Part shown: in pieces, positions 29,740-37,853 of the stretch | How positions within the stretch are numbered: position 1 is the first letter of the stretch | Layout: each line of letters starts with the position of its first letter | Source of the DNA: Acidovorax sp. RAC01 | GTDB lineage: Bacteria > Pseudomonadota > Gammaproteobacteria > Burkholderiales > Burkholderiaceae_C | Reading direction: 5' to 3' | NCBI RefSeq assembly: GCF_001714725.1 | Contig: NZ_CP016447.1 | Span: 4,273,501 to 4,337,500 of the forward strand | Length of the DNA: 64,000 nt | Made by a program: the position numbers and the translations under genes | Notes under the pieces: model-generated | Databases searched by the model: none | The model's input: only the letters and a program-made list of their open reading frames with translations | Told to the model about the DNA's origin: nothing

Positions 29740-30270
29740 CTACAGCGACGCCGCCGAGCGCGCTGCCTGGTCGTACATGCCCGACAGTACACGCAGCAAT
29801 CGCGCCAGCTCGCCGATGTCCTTGTTCAGCGCGTCGTCCGCCTTCAACGCGTCGATCAGGCAGCTCTCGCGGATCTCGCGGTAGCGCTGCACGTAGCTGC
29901 GGCCCAGGTCGGTGGCCGAATAGGTGACTTCCTTGCCATTCTTGCTGGAAGCCACCACGCCCAGGTTCTGCAGCTTCTTGAGCGAGTAGTTCACCAGGTG
30001 CGTGTCTTCCACGTTCATGATGAAGCAGATGTCGGCCAGGCGCTTGTCGCGCGCGCGGTGCGTCACATGGTGCAGCACCAGCACATCGAGCGGCATCAGG
30101 TCCTTGAGACCGGCGGCGGCCATGCAGTGCACCACCCAGCGGTGGAACGCGTTGCCCGCCACGATGAGGCCGAACTCGAACTCGCTCATCTCGGCACTGC
30201 GGGCCGAGACCAGGTGGGCGGAAGACACGATGGATACGGCGTCGGCAGATTTCTTGGCAGCAGGCTTCAT
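29740..30270 (-). CDS. MarR-like winged-helix transcriptional regulator
   Basis: 176 residues from MKPAAKKSADAVSIVSSAHL; AGGA lies seven bases upstream, while the longer frame has no such support. The central region (LMPLDVLVLHHVTHRARDKRLADICFIMN) and the wing (VNYSLKKLQNLGVVASSKNGKEVTYSATDLG) fit predicted MarR-type DNA-binding proteins. It lies between oxoprolinase 2 (same strand) and a divergent TRAP operon, so it probably controls both. Effector not known; a pathway acid is likely. Confidence 0.85.
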   Translation of the reverse strand: MKPAAKKSADAVSIVSSAHLVSARSAEMSEFEFGLIVAGNAFHRWVVHCMAAAGLKDLMPLDVLVLHHVTHRARDKRLADICFIMNVEDTHLVNYSLKKLQNLGVVASSKNGKEVTYSATDLGRSYVQRYREIRESCLIDALKADDALNKDIGELARLLRVLSGMYDQAARSAASL

Positions 30271-30444
30271 CGTGGTCCTGAAGGGGGCACCCTGGCACGG
30301 GATGTGCATGTTGGCGCGTTGTAGGCATGTTGATAATAAATCGTCGGTAATTTGTCGACGTTCAGGCAAACACCTATGCCGCCGCAGGTTGCCCTCCGAT
30401 ACATTGCATGCACACCTTTTTACTCAACCACCGTGGAGTTCCCC
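30271..30444. promoter_or_regulatory. Divergent promoter region between marR-like gene and TRAP operon 2
   Basis: 174 bases. An AT-rich island at about 30330-30356 (TTGATAATAAATCG, then GGTAATTTGTCGAC) stands out from the GC-rich surroundings and probably carries the promoters and the regulator's site. I could not define one clean palindrome. Confidence 0.5.
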
Positions 30445-31428
30445 ATGAAGCGTCGCATCTTCCCCCTTACTGCGCTGGGCGTGGTACTGACCCTGGGCCT
30501 TTCGGCCGGCACAGCTTTCGCCCAGACCAAGTGGGACCTGGCCGCGGCCTACCCCGCCACCAACTTCCACACGGAAAACATGGTGCAGCTGGCCAATGAT
30601 GTGGACAAGGCGACCGCCGGCAAGCTCAAGATCACGGTGCACGCCAACGCGGCCCTCTTCAAGGCCCCCGAAATCAAGCGCGCCGTGCAGGGCGGCCAGG
30701 CGCAGATGGGCGAGATTTTGCTGGCCAACTTCCAGAACGAGTGGCAGCTGTTCGGCGTGGATGGCCTGCCTTTCCTGGCCGACAGCTACGACGCATCCAG
30801 AAAGCTCTACGCCGCGCAAAAGCCCTTCCTGGAAAAGAAGCTGGCCGAGCAGGGCATGGTGCTGCTGTACTCGGTGGCATGGCCCCCACAGGGCATCTAC
30901 ACCAAGAAGCCACTGGCCTCTGCGGCAGACCTCAAGGGCATCAAGTGGCGCGCCTACAGCCCTGCCACCGCCCGCATTGCCGAGCTGGTGGGCGCGCAGC
31001 CCGTCACCGTGCAGGCGGCAGAGTTCTCGCAGGCACTGGCCACGGGCGTGGTCGAATCGACCATGACCTCGGGCGCCACGGGTGTGGACAGCAAGCTGTT
31101 CGAGCACCTCAAGTTCTACTACGACACCCAGGCCTGGCTGCCCAAGAATGCCGTGCTGGTGAACAAGAAGGCTTTCGATGCGCTGGACAAGGCCAGCCAG
31201 GACGCCCTGCTTAAGGCCGGTGCCGACGCCGAAGCCCGCGGCTGGGCCAACAGCGCCAAGGTCAACACCGACACCATCGCCAAGCTCAAGGCCAATGGCA
31301 TGGACGTGGTAGCCCCGCCCGCAGCGCTCAAGGCTGACATGGCCAAGGTGGGTGACACCATGCTCAAGGAATGGCTGGACAAGGCTGGCCCCGAGGGCAA
31401 GGCCCTGATCGACGCGTACCGCAAGTAA
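30445..31428 (+). CDS. dctP: TRAP transporter substrate-binding protein, DctP family (operon 2)
   Basis: 327 residues. Signal peptide MKRRIFPLTALGVVLTLGLSAGTAFAQ, mature TKWDLAAAYPATNFHTENMVQL. The ligand block KWRAYSPATARIAELVGAQPV is intact, and the protein ends DAYRK like the DctP at 13969. GGAG precedes the ATG. First gene of dctP-dctQ-dctM. Similarity to the two DctP proteins of operon 1 and the neighbouring oxoprolinase suggest uptake of 5-oxoproline or a close relative; this is inferred, not shown. Confidence 0.92.
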   Translation: MKRRIFPLTALGVVLTLGLSAGTAFAQTKWDLAAAYPATNFHTENMVQLANDVDKATAGKLKITVHANAALFKAPEIKRAVQGGQAQMGEILLANFQNEWQLFGVDGLPFLADSYDASRKLYAAQKPFLEKKLAEQGMVLLYSVAWPPQGIYTKKPLASAADLKGIKWRAYSPATARIAELVGAQPVTVQAAEFSQALATGVVESTMTSGATGVDSKLFEHLKFYYDTQAWLPKNAVLVNKKAFDALDKASQDALLKAGADAEARGWANSAKVNTDTIAKLKANGMDVVAPPAALKADMAKVGDTMLKEWLDKAGPEGKALIDAYRK

Positions 31429-31444
31429 ACCGGCAAAACAGCCC

Positions 31445-31954
31445 ATGCGTCGCCTGCTTGATTTTGTGTACGACAGCGCCGCCGCATTGGCGGCGCTTTT
31501 CATGGTCGGGCTGCTGGGCATGGTGCTGCTGTCCATCGCCAGCCGCCAGTTCCACTTTCATGTGCCCGGCACCGATGCCTATGCGGGCTACATGATGGCG
31601 GCGGCGGGTTTTCTGGCGCTGGCGCACACGCTGAAGCGCGGCGAACACATCCGGGTGACGCTGCTGCTGAGCGTGCTCAAAGGCGGGGCGCGCAAGGCGT
31701 TCGAACTGTGGTCCCTCGCCATTGCCACCTTGCTGGCAGTGCTGTTTGCCTTCTACAGCTGCAAGCTCGCATGGCAATCGCATGAATTTCACGATATTTC
31801 CACCAGCAGCGACGCCACACCGCTGTGGATCCCGCAGATTGCCATGGCACTGGGCACCGTGATCCTCGCCATCGCCTTTGTGGACGAGCTGGTGCTGGAG
31901 CTGCTGAACAAGCGCCAGAGCGCCCACCACAGCGAGGCACTTCGCAATGAATGA
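31445..31954 (+). CDS. dctQ: TRAP transporter small permease, DctQ family (operon 2)
   Basis: 169 residues and four membrane helices, the same length as the DctQ of operon 1. The block HVPGTDAYAGYMMAAAGFLALAHTLKRGEHIRVTL corresponds closely to that paralogue. Lies 16 bases after dctP and 23 before dctM. Forms the membrane complex with DctM. Confidence 0.93.
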   Translation: MRRLLDFVYDSAAALAALFMVGLLGMVLLSIASRQFHFHVPGTDAYAGYMMAAAGFLALAHTLKRGEHIRVTLLLSVLKGGARKAFELWSLAIATLLAVLFAFYSCKLAWQSHEFHDISTSSDATPLWIPQIAMALGTVILAIAFVDELVLELLNKRQSAHHSEALRNE

Positions 31955-31977
31955 CCTGACACAACCCGGGCTCTGCC

Positions 31978-33282
31978 ATGAGTGACTTAGCCATTACCGG
32001 CCTGCTGGTGCTCTCGCTGTTCCTGATTCTGGGCAGCGGCGTCTGGATCGGGCTCACGCTGTCGGGCGTGGCCTGGATCGGGATGCAGCTTTTTTCGGCG
32101 CGCCCCGCGGGCGACGCCATGGCGGTAACCATCTGGGGCTCGGCCTCCAGCTGGACGCTTACGGCCCTGCCGCTTTTCATCTGGATGGGCGAGATCCTGT
32201 TTCGCACCCGCCTTTCGCAGGACATGTTCAAGGGCCTGGCGCCGTGGGTGCAGGCCCTGCCCGGCCGGCTGCTGCACACCAACGTGATCGGCTGCACCAT
32301 CTTTGCCGCCGTATCGGGCTCGAGCGCAGCCACCTGCGCCACCATCGGCAAGATGACGTTGCCCGAGCTGACGCGGCGCGGCTACCCCGAGAGCATGGTG
32401 GTGGGCACACTGGCGGGGGCCAGTACGCTGGGGCTGCTGATCCCGCCGTCGATCATCATGATCGTCTACGGCGTCACGGCTGAAGTGTCGATCTCGCAAC
32501 TGTTCATTGCCGGCGTCCTGCCCGGCATCCTGCTTGGCGTGCTGTTTTCGGGCTACATCGTGCTGTGGGCGCTGCGCAACCCCTCACAGGTGCCGGCGGC
32601 CGATGAGCGCATGACGTTCATGCAAAAGCTGTCTGCATCGCGCAGCCTGATCCCCGTAGTGCTGCTCATCACGGCCGTGCTGGGCTCCATCTACACCGGC
32701 TTTGCCACGGCCACCGAGGCCGCAGCGGTCGGCGTGGTGGGCGCGCTGGTGCTGTCGGTCGTGCAAGGCTCGATGAGCTGGCAGACCTTCACCGCGTCTC
32801 TGATGGGGGCCACGCGCCTGTACTGCATGATCGCGCTGATCTTGGCGGGCGCGGCCTTTCTGACGCTGGCCATGGGCTACATCGGCCTGCCGCGCCATCT
32901 GGCTGAATGGATCGGCTCGCTGGGCCTGAACAAGGCGCAGCTGATTGCAGCGCTGGCCGTGTTCTTCATCATCCTGGGCTGCTTCCTGGATGGCATCTCG
33001 ATGGTGGTGCTGACCATGGGCGTGATCATGCCCACGGTGCAGGCTGCCGGGATCGACCCCATCTGGTTCGGCATCTTCATCGTACTGGTGGTCGAGATGG
33101 CGCAAATTACGCCACCCGTGGGCTTCAACCTGTTCGTGCTGCAGGGCATGACGGGCAAGCAACTGCCCTGGATCGCCAAGGTTTCCATGCCCATGTTCGT
33201 CCTGATGTGCGGCGCCGTGGCGCTCATCTACCTCTTTCCGGGCATCGTCACCTGGCTGCCGCAGCAGATGGCCGGGCGCTGA
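31978..33282 (+). CDS. dctM: TRAP transporter large permease, DctM family (operon 2)
   Basis: 434 residues, about 12 membrane helices. SGSSAATCATIGKMTLPE, LIPPSIIMIVYGV, ATATEAAAVGV and EMAQITPPVGFNLFVLQG are nearly identical to the operon 1 DctM. Sodium-coupled channel subunit. Last gene of the operon, followed by a strong terminator. Confidence 0.95.
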   Translation: MSDLAITGLLVLSLFLILGSGVWIGLTLSGVAWIGMQLFSARPAGDAMAVTIWGSASSWTLTALPLFIWMGEILFRTRLSQDMFKGLAPWVQALPGRLLHTNVIGCTIFAAVSGSSAATCATIGKMTLPELTRRGYPESMVVGTLAGASTLGLLIPPSIIMIVYGVTAEVSISQLFIAGVLPGILLGVLFSGYIVLWALRNPSQVPAADERMTFMQKLSASRSLIPVVLLITAVLGSIYTGFATATEAAAVGVVGALVLSVVQGSMSWQTFTASLMGATRLYCMIALILAGAAFLTLAMGYIGLPRHLAEWIGSLGLNKAQLIAALAVFFIILGCFLDGISMVVLTMGVIMPTVQAAGIDPIWFGIFIVLVVEMAQITPPVGFNLFVLQGMTGKQLPWIAKVSMPMFVLMCGAVALIYLFPGIVTWLPQQMAGR

Positions 33283-33289
33283 GCCCCAC

Positions 33290-33320
33290 ACCCGGGCGGT
33301 AACCCCGCACCGGGTTTTTT
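33290..33320 (+). terminator. Rho-independent terminator of TRAP operon 2
   Basis: ACCCGG/CCGGGT outer stem with a GCGG/CCGC inner stem, followed by TTTTTT. It closes the operon eight bases after the dctM stop. Confidence 0.85.
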
Positions 33321-33338
33321 CTCGGCGACAATCGCCCG

Positions 33339-33722
33339 ATGCTGAACGTGCTTGCCATCTGCATCGGGGCATCGGCCGGCGCGCTGATGCGCTGGCGCCT
33401 GGGCCTGTGGCTCAATACCGGCGGCATCCTGCCCTGGGGCACGCTGGCGGCCAACCTGATCGGCGGCTACCTGGTGGGTGTCTGCATTGCCGTGTTTGAG
33501 GCCCTGCCCCAGCTCGACCCCGTGTGGCGGCTGGCGCTGGTCACCGGGCTGCTTGGCGGGCTCACCACGTTCTCCAGTTTTTCGGCAGAGGTTTCGCAGA
33601 TGCTGCTGGCCCAGCGCTATGCCATGGCGCTGGGTACAGCCGCGCTGCACCTGGCCGGCTCACTGGCGCTCACCGTGCTGGGCATCCATTCGGCCTCGTG
33701 GCTGCTGTCGGTGCGTGCTTGA
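33339..33722 (+). CDS. crcB: Fluoride exporter CrcB/FluC
   Basis: 127 residues, four membrane helices. The N-terminal GASAGALMRWRLG and the central LVTGLLGGLTTFSSFSAEV contain the invariant residues of Fluc channels, including the TTFSSFS helix break. Exports fluoride from the cytoplasm as a dual-topology dimer. It lies just after the TRAP terminator. There is little room for a fluoride riboswitch between the two, and I saw none. Function is probably unrelated to the neighbours. Confidence 0.93.
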   Translation: MLNVLAICIGASAGALMRWRLGLWLNTGGILPWGTLAANLIGGYLVGVCIAVFEALPQLDPVWRLALVTGLLGGLTTFSSFSAEVSQMLLAQRYAMALGTAALHLAGSLALTVLGIHSASWLLSVRA

Positions 33723-33862
33723 TTTGCCCAGCCTCGCGCCCATCTTCTGCCTGCAGCGCTGCGCTTAAAACCCCGCCCTGGCGTAGGGGGGCAGCCCCAT
33801 CGGCCGCCACCCTGCCCTGGCCTGTTCATTCAACCTTTCACTTTCTCCGCGTACCGGCTCCC

Positions 33863-34726
33863 ATGGAATCCAACACCCAACTGAACGACAGCCGCCTGGC
33901 CGATGCCTGGGCCGAACTGCAAAACCATGCGGCCGAGGGCAACCCGCTGCACGAAGACGCCTACCGCCTGGCATTCGCCGACCCCGAATTTCTGTTGCGC
34001 CGTGAGACCCGCGGCATCCGCTTTCAGCTGGAGCTGCTCAAGCCCGACCTGGGCCAGGCCGCACAGGGCATTGAGAACACCGTTGTGGTGTACGGCAGCG
34101 CCCGCTTTGTGGCGCCCGACGAGGCCGCAGCCCAACTGGCCGACGCCGAGGCCAGTGGCGACGAAGTGCGTCTGCAACGCGCCCGCCTGGCCGTGCGCAA
34201 CGCACGCTACTACGACCTGGCCCGCCAGTTCGCCCGCCTGGTGGCCCAGCACAGCGAGCGCCAGCCCGCGGCCGACCGCATCTACATCTGCACCGGCGGG
34301 GGCCCCGGCATCATGGAAGCGGCCAACCGCGGCGCGCACGATGTGGGCGCACTCAACGTTGGCCTGAACATCGCCCTGCCCCACGAGCAAAGCGGCAACC
34401 GCTTCATCTCGCCCACGCTGAGCTACAAGTTCCACTACTTTGCGCTGCGCAAGATGCATTTCATGATGCGTGCCAAGGCCCTGGTGGCGTTCCCCGGCGG
34501 CTTCGGCACGCTGGACGAGCTGTTTGAAGTGCTGACGCTGGTGCAGACCAAAAAGGCCAAGCCGGTGCCGATCGTGCTGTTTGGCACCGATTACTGGAAG
34601 CGCCTGATCAACTTCGAGGTGCTGGTGGAAGAAGGCACGATTTCAGCGCAGGACCTCCAGCTCTTTCACTTCACCGACGACCCGCAGGAAGCCTGGGAGC
34701 TGATCCGCTCGTTCTACCAGCTGTAG
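33863..34726 (+). CDS. LOG-family protein (TIGR00730-type Rossmann fold)
   Basis: 287 residues. Motifs CTGGGPGIMEAANRGA and AFPGGFGTLDELFE are the LOG-family nucleotide-binding and PGGxGTxxE active-site signatures. LOG proteins hydrolyse nucleoside monophosphates to free base and ribose phosphate, originally described as cytokinin activation. This longer variant has an N-terminal extension of about 70 residues (RETRGIRFQLELLKPDL) and is common in Proteobacteria with an unclear role. The start MESNTQLNDSRL is chosen because the upstream part of the frame is antisense to or overlaps crcB. Confidence 0.87.
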   Translation: MESNTQLNDSRLADAWAELQNHAAEGNPLHEDAYRLAFADPEFLLRRETRGIRFQLELLKPDLGQAAQGIENTVVVYGSARFVAPDEAAAQLADAEASGDEVRLQRARLAVRNARYYDLARQFARLVAQHSERQPAADRIYICTGGGPGIMEAANRGAHDVGALNVGLNIALPHEQSGNRFISPTLSYKFHYFALRKMHFMMRAKALVAFPGGFGTLDELFEVLTLVQTKKAKPVPIVLFGTDYWKRLINFEVLVEEGTISAQDLQLFHFTDDPQEAWELIRSFYQL

Positions 34727-34783
34727 GCGCATTCGCATGCAGGCGCTGGCTCGGCGCCCGGCATGCCGTGGATGCTGGCCACT

Positions 34784-35944
34784 TCAGATGCGCCGGGCCA
34801 GCCGCGCACCCAGCACGCTGACGGCGCCCACCGCCCAGAACAGCCCGCCCACGCCGATGAGTGCGCCCGCGGAGCCGAACATCATGGGCATCATCACGCT
34901 GGATGCGTTGATTGCCATCAACCGCAGTCCCAGCGCTTCGCCCTGCCGGTGCGCGGGGGTCACCTGGTGGAGCAGGCTCATCACCATGGGCTGTCCAGTC
35001 CCCAGCGCCAGGCCCAGCAGCACCGAGCTCAATCCCATGGTCCATGCGCTGTGCAGCAGCGGATACACCGCAAAAATCACCGCCGTGATCAGCATGGCAA
35101 CCGCCATCACCACCCGTTCGCGCAGGTGGCGCGCCACAAAGGGCATGACGAGGCGGATCACCGTCGCTGCCACGGCAAATGCGCCAAAGATCGTGCCGAT
35201 GACCGACGCCGAAAGACCACGCTCATGGCCCAGCAGGGGAACGGCAAACGCATGCACATCCCAGCACGAGGAGATCAGCCAGTTCACAATGAGCAAGCGC
35301 CGAAACGGTGGGCTGGCTAACAGGTCCCAGGCACGCTGGGGCTTTCCGGCGTGGCTCGCGGCTGGGGCCACCCGTGGCAGCTCTTGCAGACCGCGCACGC
35401 ACCACAGGCTGACCAGCGGCAACAGCGCCAGCAAAGCGAAGGCGGCCTGGTAGCCTTCGATACTCCCTGGCGTGCTACCGGCGAGGTCGATGGCCAGCCC
35501 CGCTGCAAAAGGTCCGATGAAATTGGACACGGCAGGCCCGATGGAAAGCCAGCTGAACACCTGCTTGAGTTCGGTCGCATCGTGCACGGCACGGCCGGCA
35601 TGGCGCTGCACCGCAATGGTGGCCGCCCCGGCAGCGGCACCCGTGAGCAAGGCCGTGGCGCACAAGGCCAAAAAGGTCGGAAACGCCACCGCCAGGCCCG
35701 CCCCGGCACACGCGACTGCCACCGAGTAAGCCATGGGCCGCTTGAGCCCCTCGCGATCCGCATAGCGCCCGATGGGGAGCGCAAAGAAAACCTGCGTGAG
35801 CGCAAACAACGCCACCAGGAATCCCACGGCTGCCGCGCTGTAGCCCTCGCGCAACGCCAGCAACGGCGCTGCCAGGCGCATGCCCGCCATGCACGCGTGC
35901 ACACAGATCTGGGCCGCGATCAGGCGAGCCAGCGCGCCATTCAC
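34784..35944 (-). CDS. Major facilitator superfamily transporter
   Basis: 386 residues with about 12 membrane helices. The start is GTG, whose bases overlap the rmuC stop (GTGA), implying translational coupling. Family signs: IGRYADREGLKRPMAYSVA matches the loop 2-3 MFS motif, and the repeat structure of two six-helix halves is clear. Sugar or drug efflux type cannot be distinguished. Linkage to rmuC is probably a transcription-unit accident rather than a pathway. Confidence 0.85.
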   Translation of the reverse strand: MNGALARLIAAQICVHACMAGMRLAAPLLALREGYSAAAVGFLVALFALTQVFFALPIGRYADREGLKRPMAYSVAVACAGAGLAVAFPTFLALCATALLTGAAAGAATIAVQRHAGRAVHDATELKQVFSWLSIGPAVSNFIGPFAAGLAIDLAGSTPGSIEGYQAAFALLALLPLVSLWCVRGLQELPRVAPAASHAGKPQRAWDLLASPPFRRLLIVNWLISSCWDVHAFAVPLLGHERGLSASVIGTIFGAFAVAATVIRLVMPFVARHLRERVVMAVAMLITAVIFAVYPLLHSAWTMGLSSVLLGLALGTGQPMVMSLLHQVTPAHRQGEALGLRLMAINASSVMMPMMFGSAGALIGVGGLFWAVGAVSVLGARLARRI

Positions 35945-37488
35945 AGCGGCTCGTCCTCCGCATCCAGGCCCGGCAAGGTGGCAGAGCCCCCGCCAGGCAG
36001 CGGCAGCGTGGCGCCGGGCGCGGGCAGGTCCTGCACGTCGCGCAGCTTGCGCTGGATGGCGCGGGTGCGCACACCCACCTCGTCAAACTTCTTGGCGGCG
36101 GCGTCGATGGATTTTTTGGTGGCCTCCACCACATCGCCAAACTTGGCGAATTCGGTCTTGACCATGCCCAGCAGGCTCCACACCTCGGACGAGCGCTTTT
36201 CAATCGCCAGCGTCTTGAAGCCCATCTGCAGGCTATTGAGCATGGCCGCCAGGTTGGCGGGGCCGGTGATCATCACGCGGCAGTCGTTTTGCACCGCCTC
36301 CACCAGGCCGGGGCGGCGCATCACCTCGGCAAACAGACCCTCGGTGGGCAGGTACAGCACCGCAAAGTCGGTGGTGTGCGGCGGCGAGACGTACTTGGCA
36401 AAGATCTTCTTGGCCTCCAGCTTGATCGAAGTCTCGAATGCGTTGCCCGCTGACAGCATGGCCGCCTTGTCGGCCGCGTCCTGGGCGTCCATGAGGCGCT
36501 GGTATTGCTCCACGGGGTACTTGGAGTCGATGGGCAGCCACACGGGGTGCTCGTCGTTCCGGCCTGGCAGGCGAATGGCAAATTCCACCAGCTCGTCGCT
36601 GCCCGGCACGGTCTTCACATTGCGCGCGAACTGGTCGGGCGTGAGCACGTTGTCGATGATGGCGCCGAGCTGCATTTCGCCCCAGGTGCCGCGCGACTTC
36701 ACGTTGGTCATCACGCGCTTGAGGTCGCCCACGCTGCCGGCGAGCGTCTGCATTTCGCCCAGCCCCTTGTGCACCTGTTCAAGCCGGTCGCTGACCTGCT
36801 TGAAGGATTCGCCCAGGCGCTGCTCCAGCGTGGCGTGGAGCTTTTCGTCCACGGTGCGGCGCATTTCTTCGAGCTTGGTGGCGTTGTCGGCCTGGATGGC
36901 GGCCAGTCGCTCATTGAGCGCGGTGCGCAACTGCTCGGCGTTGTGCTGGCTGCCCTGCACCAGGCCCGCCAATTGCTGCGACACGGCATCCTGCAGCACG
37001 GCAAACTGGTTCCTGATCTGAAAGCTGTTGGCCTCCAGCTGGTCCTTGAGCGCTTGCGACATGACTCCGAGCTGCGCATGGGTGTCGCTCTTGAGCGAAT
37101 CGAGGGTGAGACGCGTGGCGGCGTCCAGTGCGGTCAGGCGCTGCTCCAGCCGCGCCTCGAACACGCCAAAGGCCGCCAGCAGCTCCGCACGGCCGTTGCG
37201 CGATTCGGCCACCGCCTGCGTCAAGCGTTCGTCGACCGCGTGGCGCAGCCCCTCCAGGGTCGTCTGCGTGGTTTGCGTGAAGCCGCGCAGCTGCTGGCCC
37301 ATTCCGTCCAGCGCACCATCGTTCTTGGCCACAGCCAGCTGGGTGGCCTGGGCGGTGCGCTCCAGCGCCTGAAGGCGGGCCAGCCACTCGGGCGGCAAGT
37401 CCACACGGGGGCGGCGCAGCGCCAGTACCGCGAGCGCGACAAACACCAGGGCCAGTGCGGCCAGCAGAACGAGGGTATCGGTGGTCAA
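35941..37488 (-). CDS. rmuC: DNA recombination protein RmuC
   Basis: 515 residues. An N-terminal membrane segment (LVLLAALALVFVALAVLAL) is followed by a long coiled-coil region up to about residue 220. The RmuC nuclease-like domain follows (RGTWGEMQLGAIIDNVLTPDQF, PIDSKYPVEQYQRLM). RmuC limits certain illegitimate recombination events between inverted repeats and has a restriction-endonuclease-like fold. Size is typical. Coupled to the MFS gene. Confidence 0.93.
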   Translation of the reverse strand: MTTDTLVLLAALALVFVALAVLALRRPRVDLPPEWLARLQALERTAQATQLAVAKNDGALDGMGQQLRGFTQTTQTTLEGLRHAVDERLTQAVAESRNGRAELLAAFGVFEARLEQRLTALDAATRLTLDSLKSDTHAQLGVMSQALKDQLEANSFQIRNQFAVLQDAVSQQLAGLVQGSQHNAEQLRTALNERLAAIQADNATKLEEMRRTVDEKLHATLEQRLGESFKQVSDRLEQVHKGLGEMQTLAGSVGDLKRVMTNVKSRGTWGEMQLGAIIDNVLTPDQFARNVKTVPGSDELVEFAIRLPGRNDEHPVWLPIDSKYPVEQYQRLMDAQDAADKAAMLSAGNAFETSIKLEAKKIFAKYVSPPHTTDFAVLYLPTEGLFAEVMRRPGLVEAVQNDCRVMITGPANLAAMLNSLQMGFKTLAIEKRSSEVWSLLGMVKTEFAKFGDVVEATKKSIDAAAKKFDEVGVRTRAIQRKLRDVQDLPAPGATLPLPGGGSATLPGLDAEDEPL

Positions 37489-37499
37489 TGTGTTTTACT

Positions 37500-37556
37500 A
37501 TTGTTTTGATAGCTGCTTGCGCTCATGGGTCGTGCGCGAGAAGCGCTTTTTATCAG
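37500..37556. repeat. Dispersed TTTGATAGC repeat, copy 5 (degenerate)
   Basis: TTTTGATAGCTGCTTGCGCTCATGG and later GAAGCGCTTTTTATC, between rmuC and a small hypothetical gene. Head block intact, tail block shortened. Confidence 0.45.
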
Positions 37557-37598
37557 AAAAAAACCACCTCCCCGAATCCCGCAGCAGGTTTCGAGAAG

Positions 37599-37835
37599 CT
37601 ACTTTTCCCAGAAAGCCTCGATCAGATCACCCTCCGGGCTCAGCAGCCACCACTCGATGACCCGCTCGCGCCGCCCCACCCCGGCCACGCCCAAAATGCC
37701 CCGGGGGGCTGACATCCGGGGACAACGCCACAACGTATCGCCTGGCTGCCAGATGGCGCGCACTGCGGCGCGCACGGCATGTGGCACGGCGCGGTCGTCC
37801 AGGTCCACCAGCCGATCTTCCAGGTCGTCTTGCAT
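37599..37835 (-). CDS. Small hypothetical protein (78 aa)
   Basis: 78 residues, MQDDLEDRLVDLDDRAVPHAVRAAVRA... ending EGDLIEAFWEK. No domain recognised; not membrane-spanning; Asp/Arg/Trp-rich. It lies 18 bases after the hydroxyacid dehydrogenase gene on the same strand, and GGGGC precedes its ATG. Plausible operon partner; the coding claim rests on position and on the absence of a better overlapping frame. Confidence 0.55.
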   Translation of the reverse strand: MQDDLEDRLVDLDDRAVPHAVRAAVRAIWQPGDTLWRCPRMSAPRGILGVAGVGRRERVIEWWLLSPEGDLIEAFWEK

Positions 37836-37853
37836 GCCAGCCCCATCGAAGGG

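Noticed and set aside
33283..33338. Fluoride riboswitch upstream of crcB
   Set aside because: The short gap is filled by the TRAP operon terminator; no fluoride-aptamer consensus seen.
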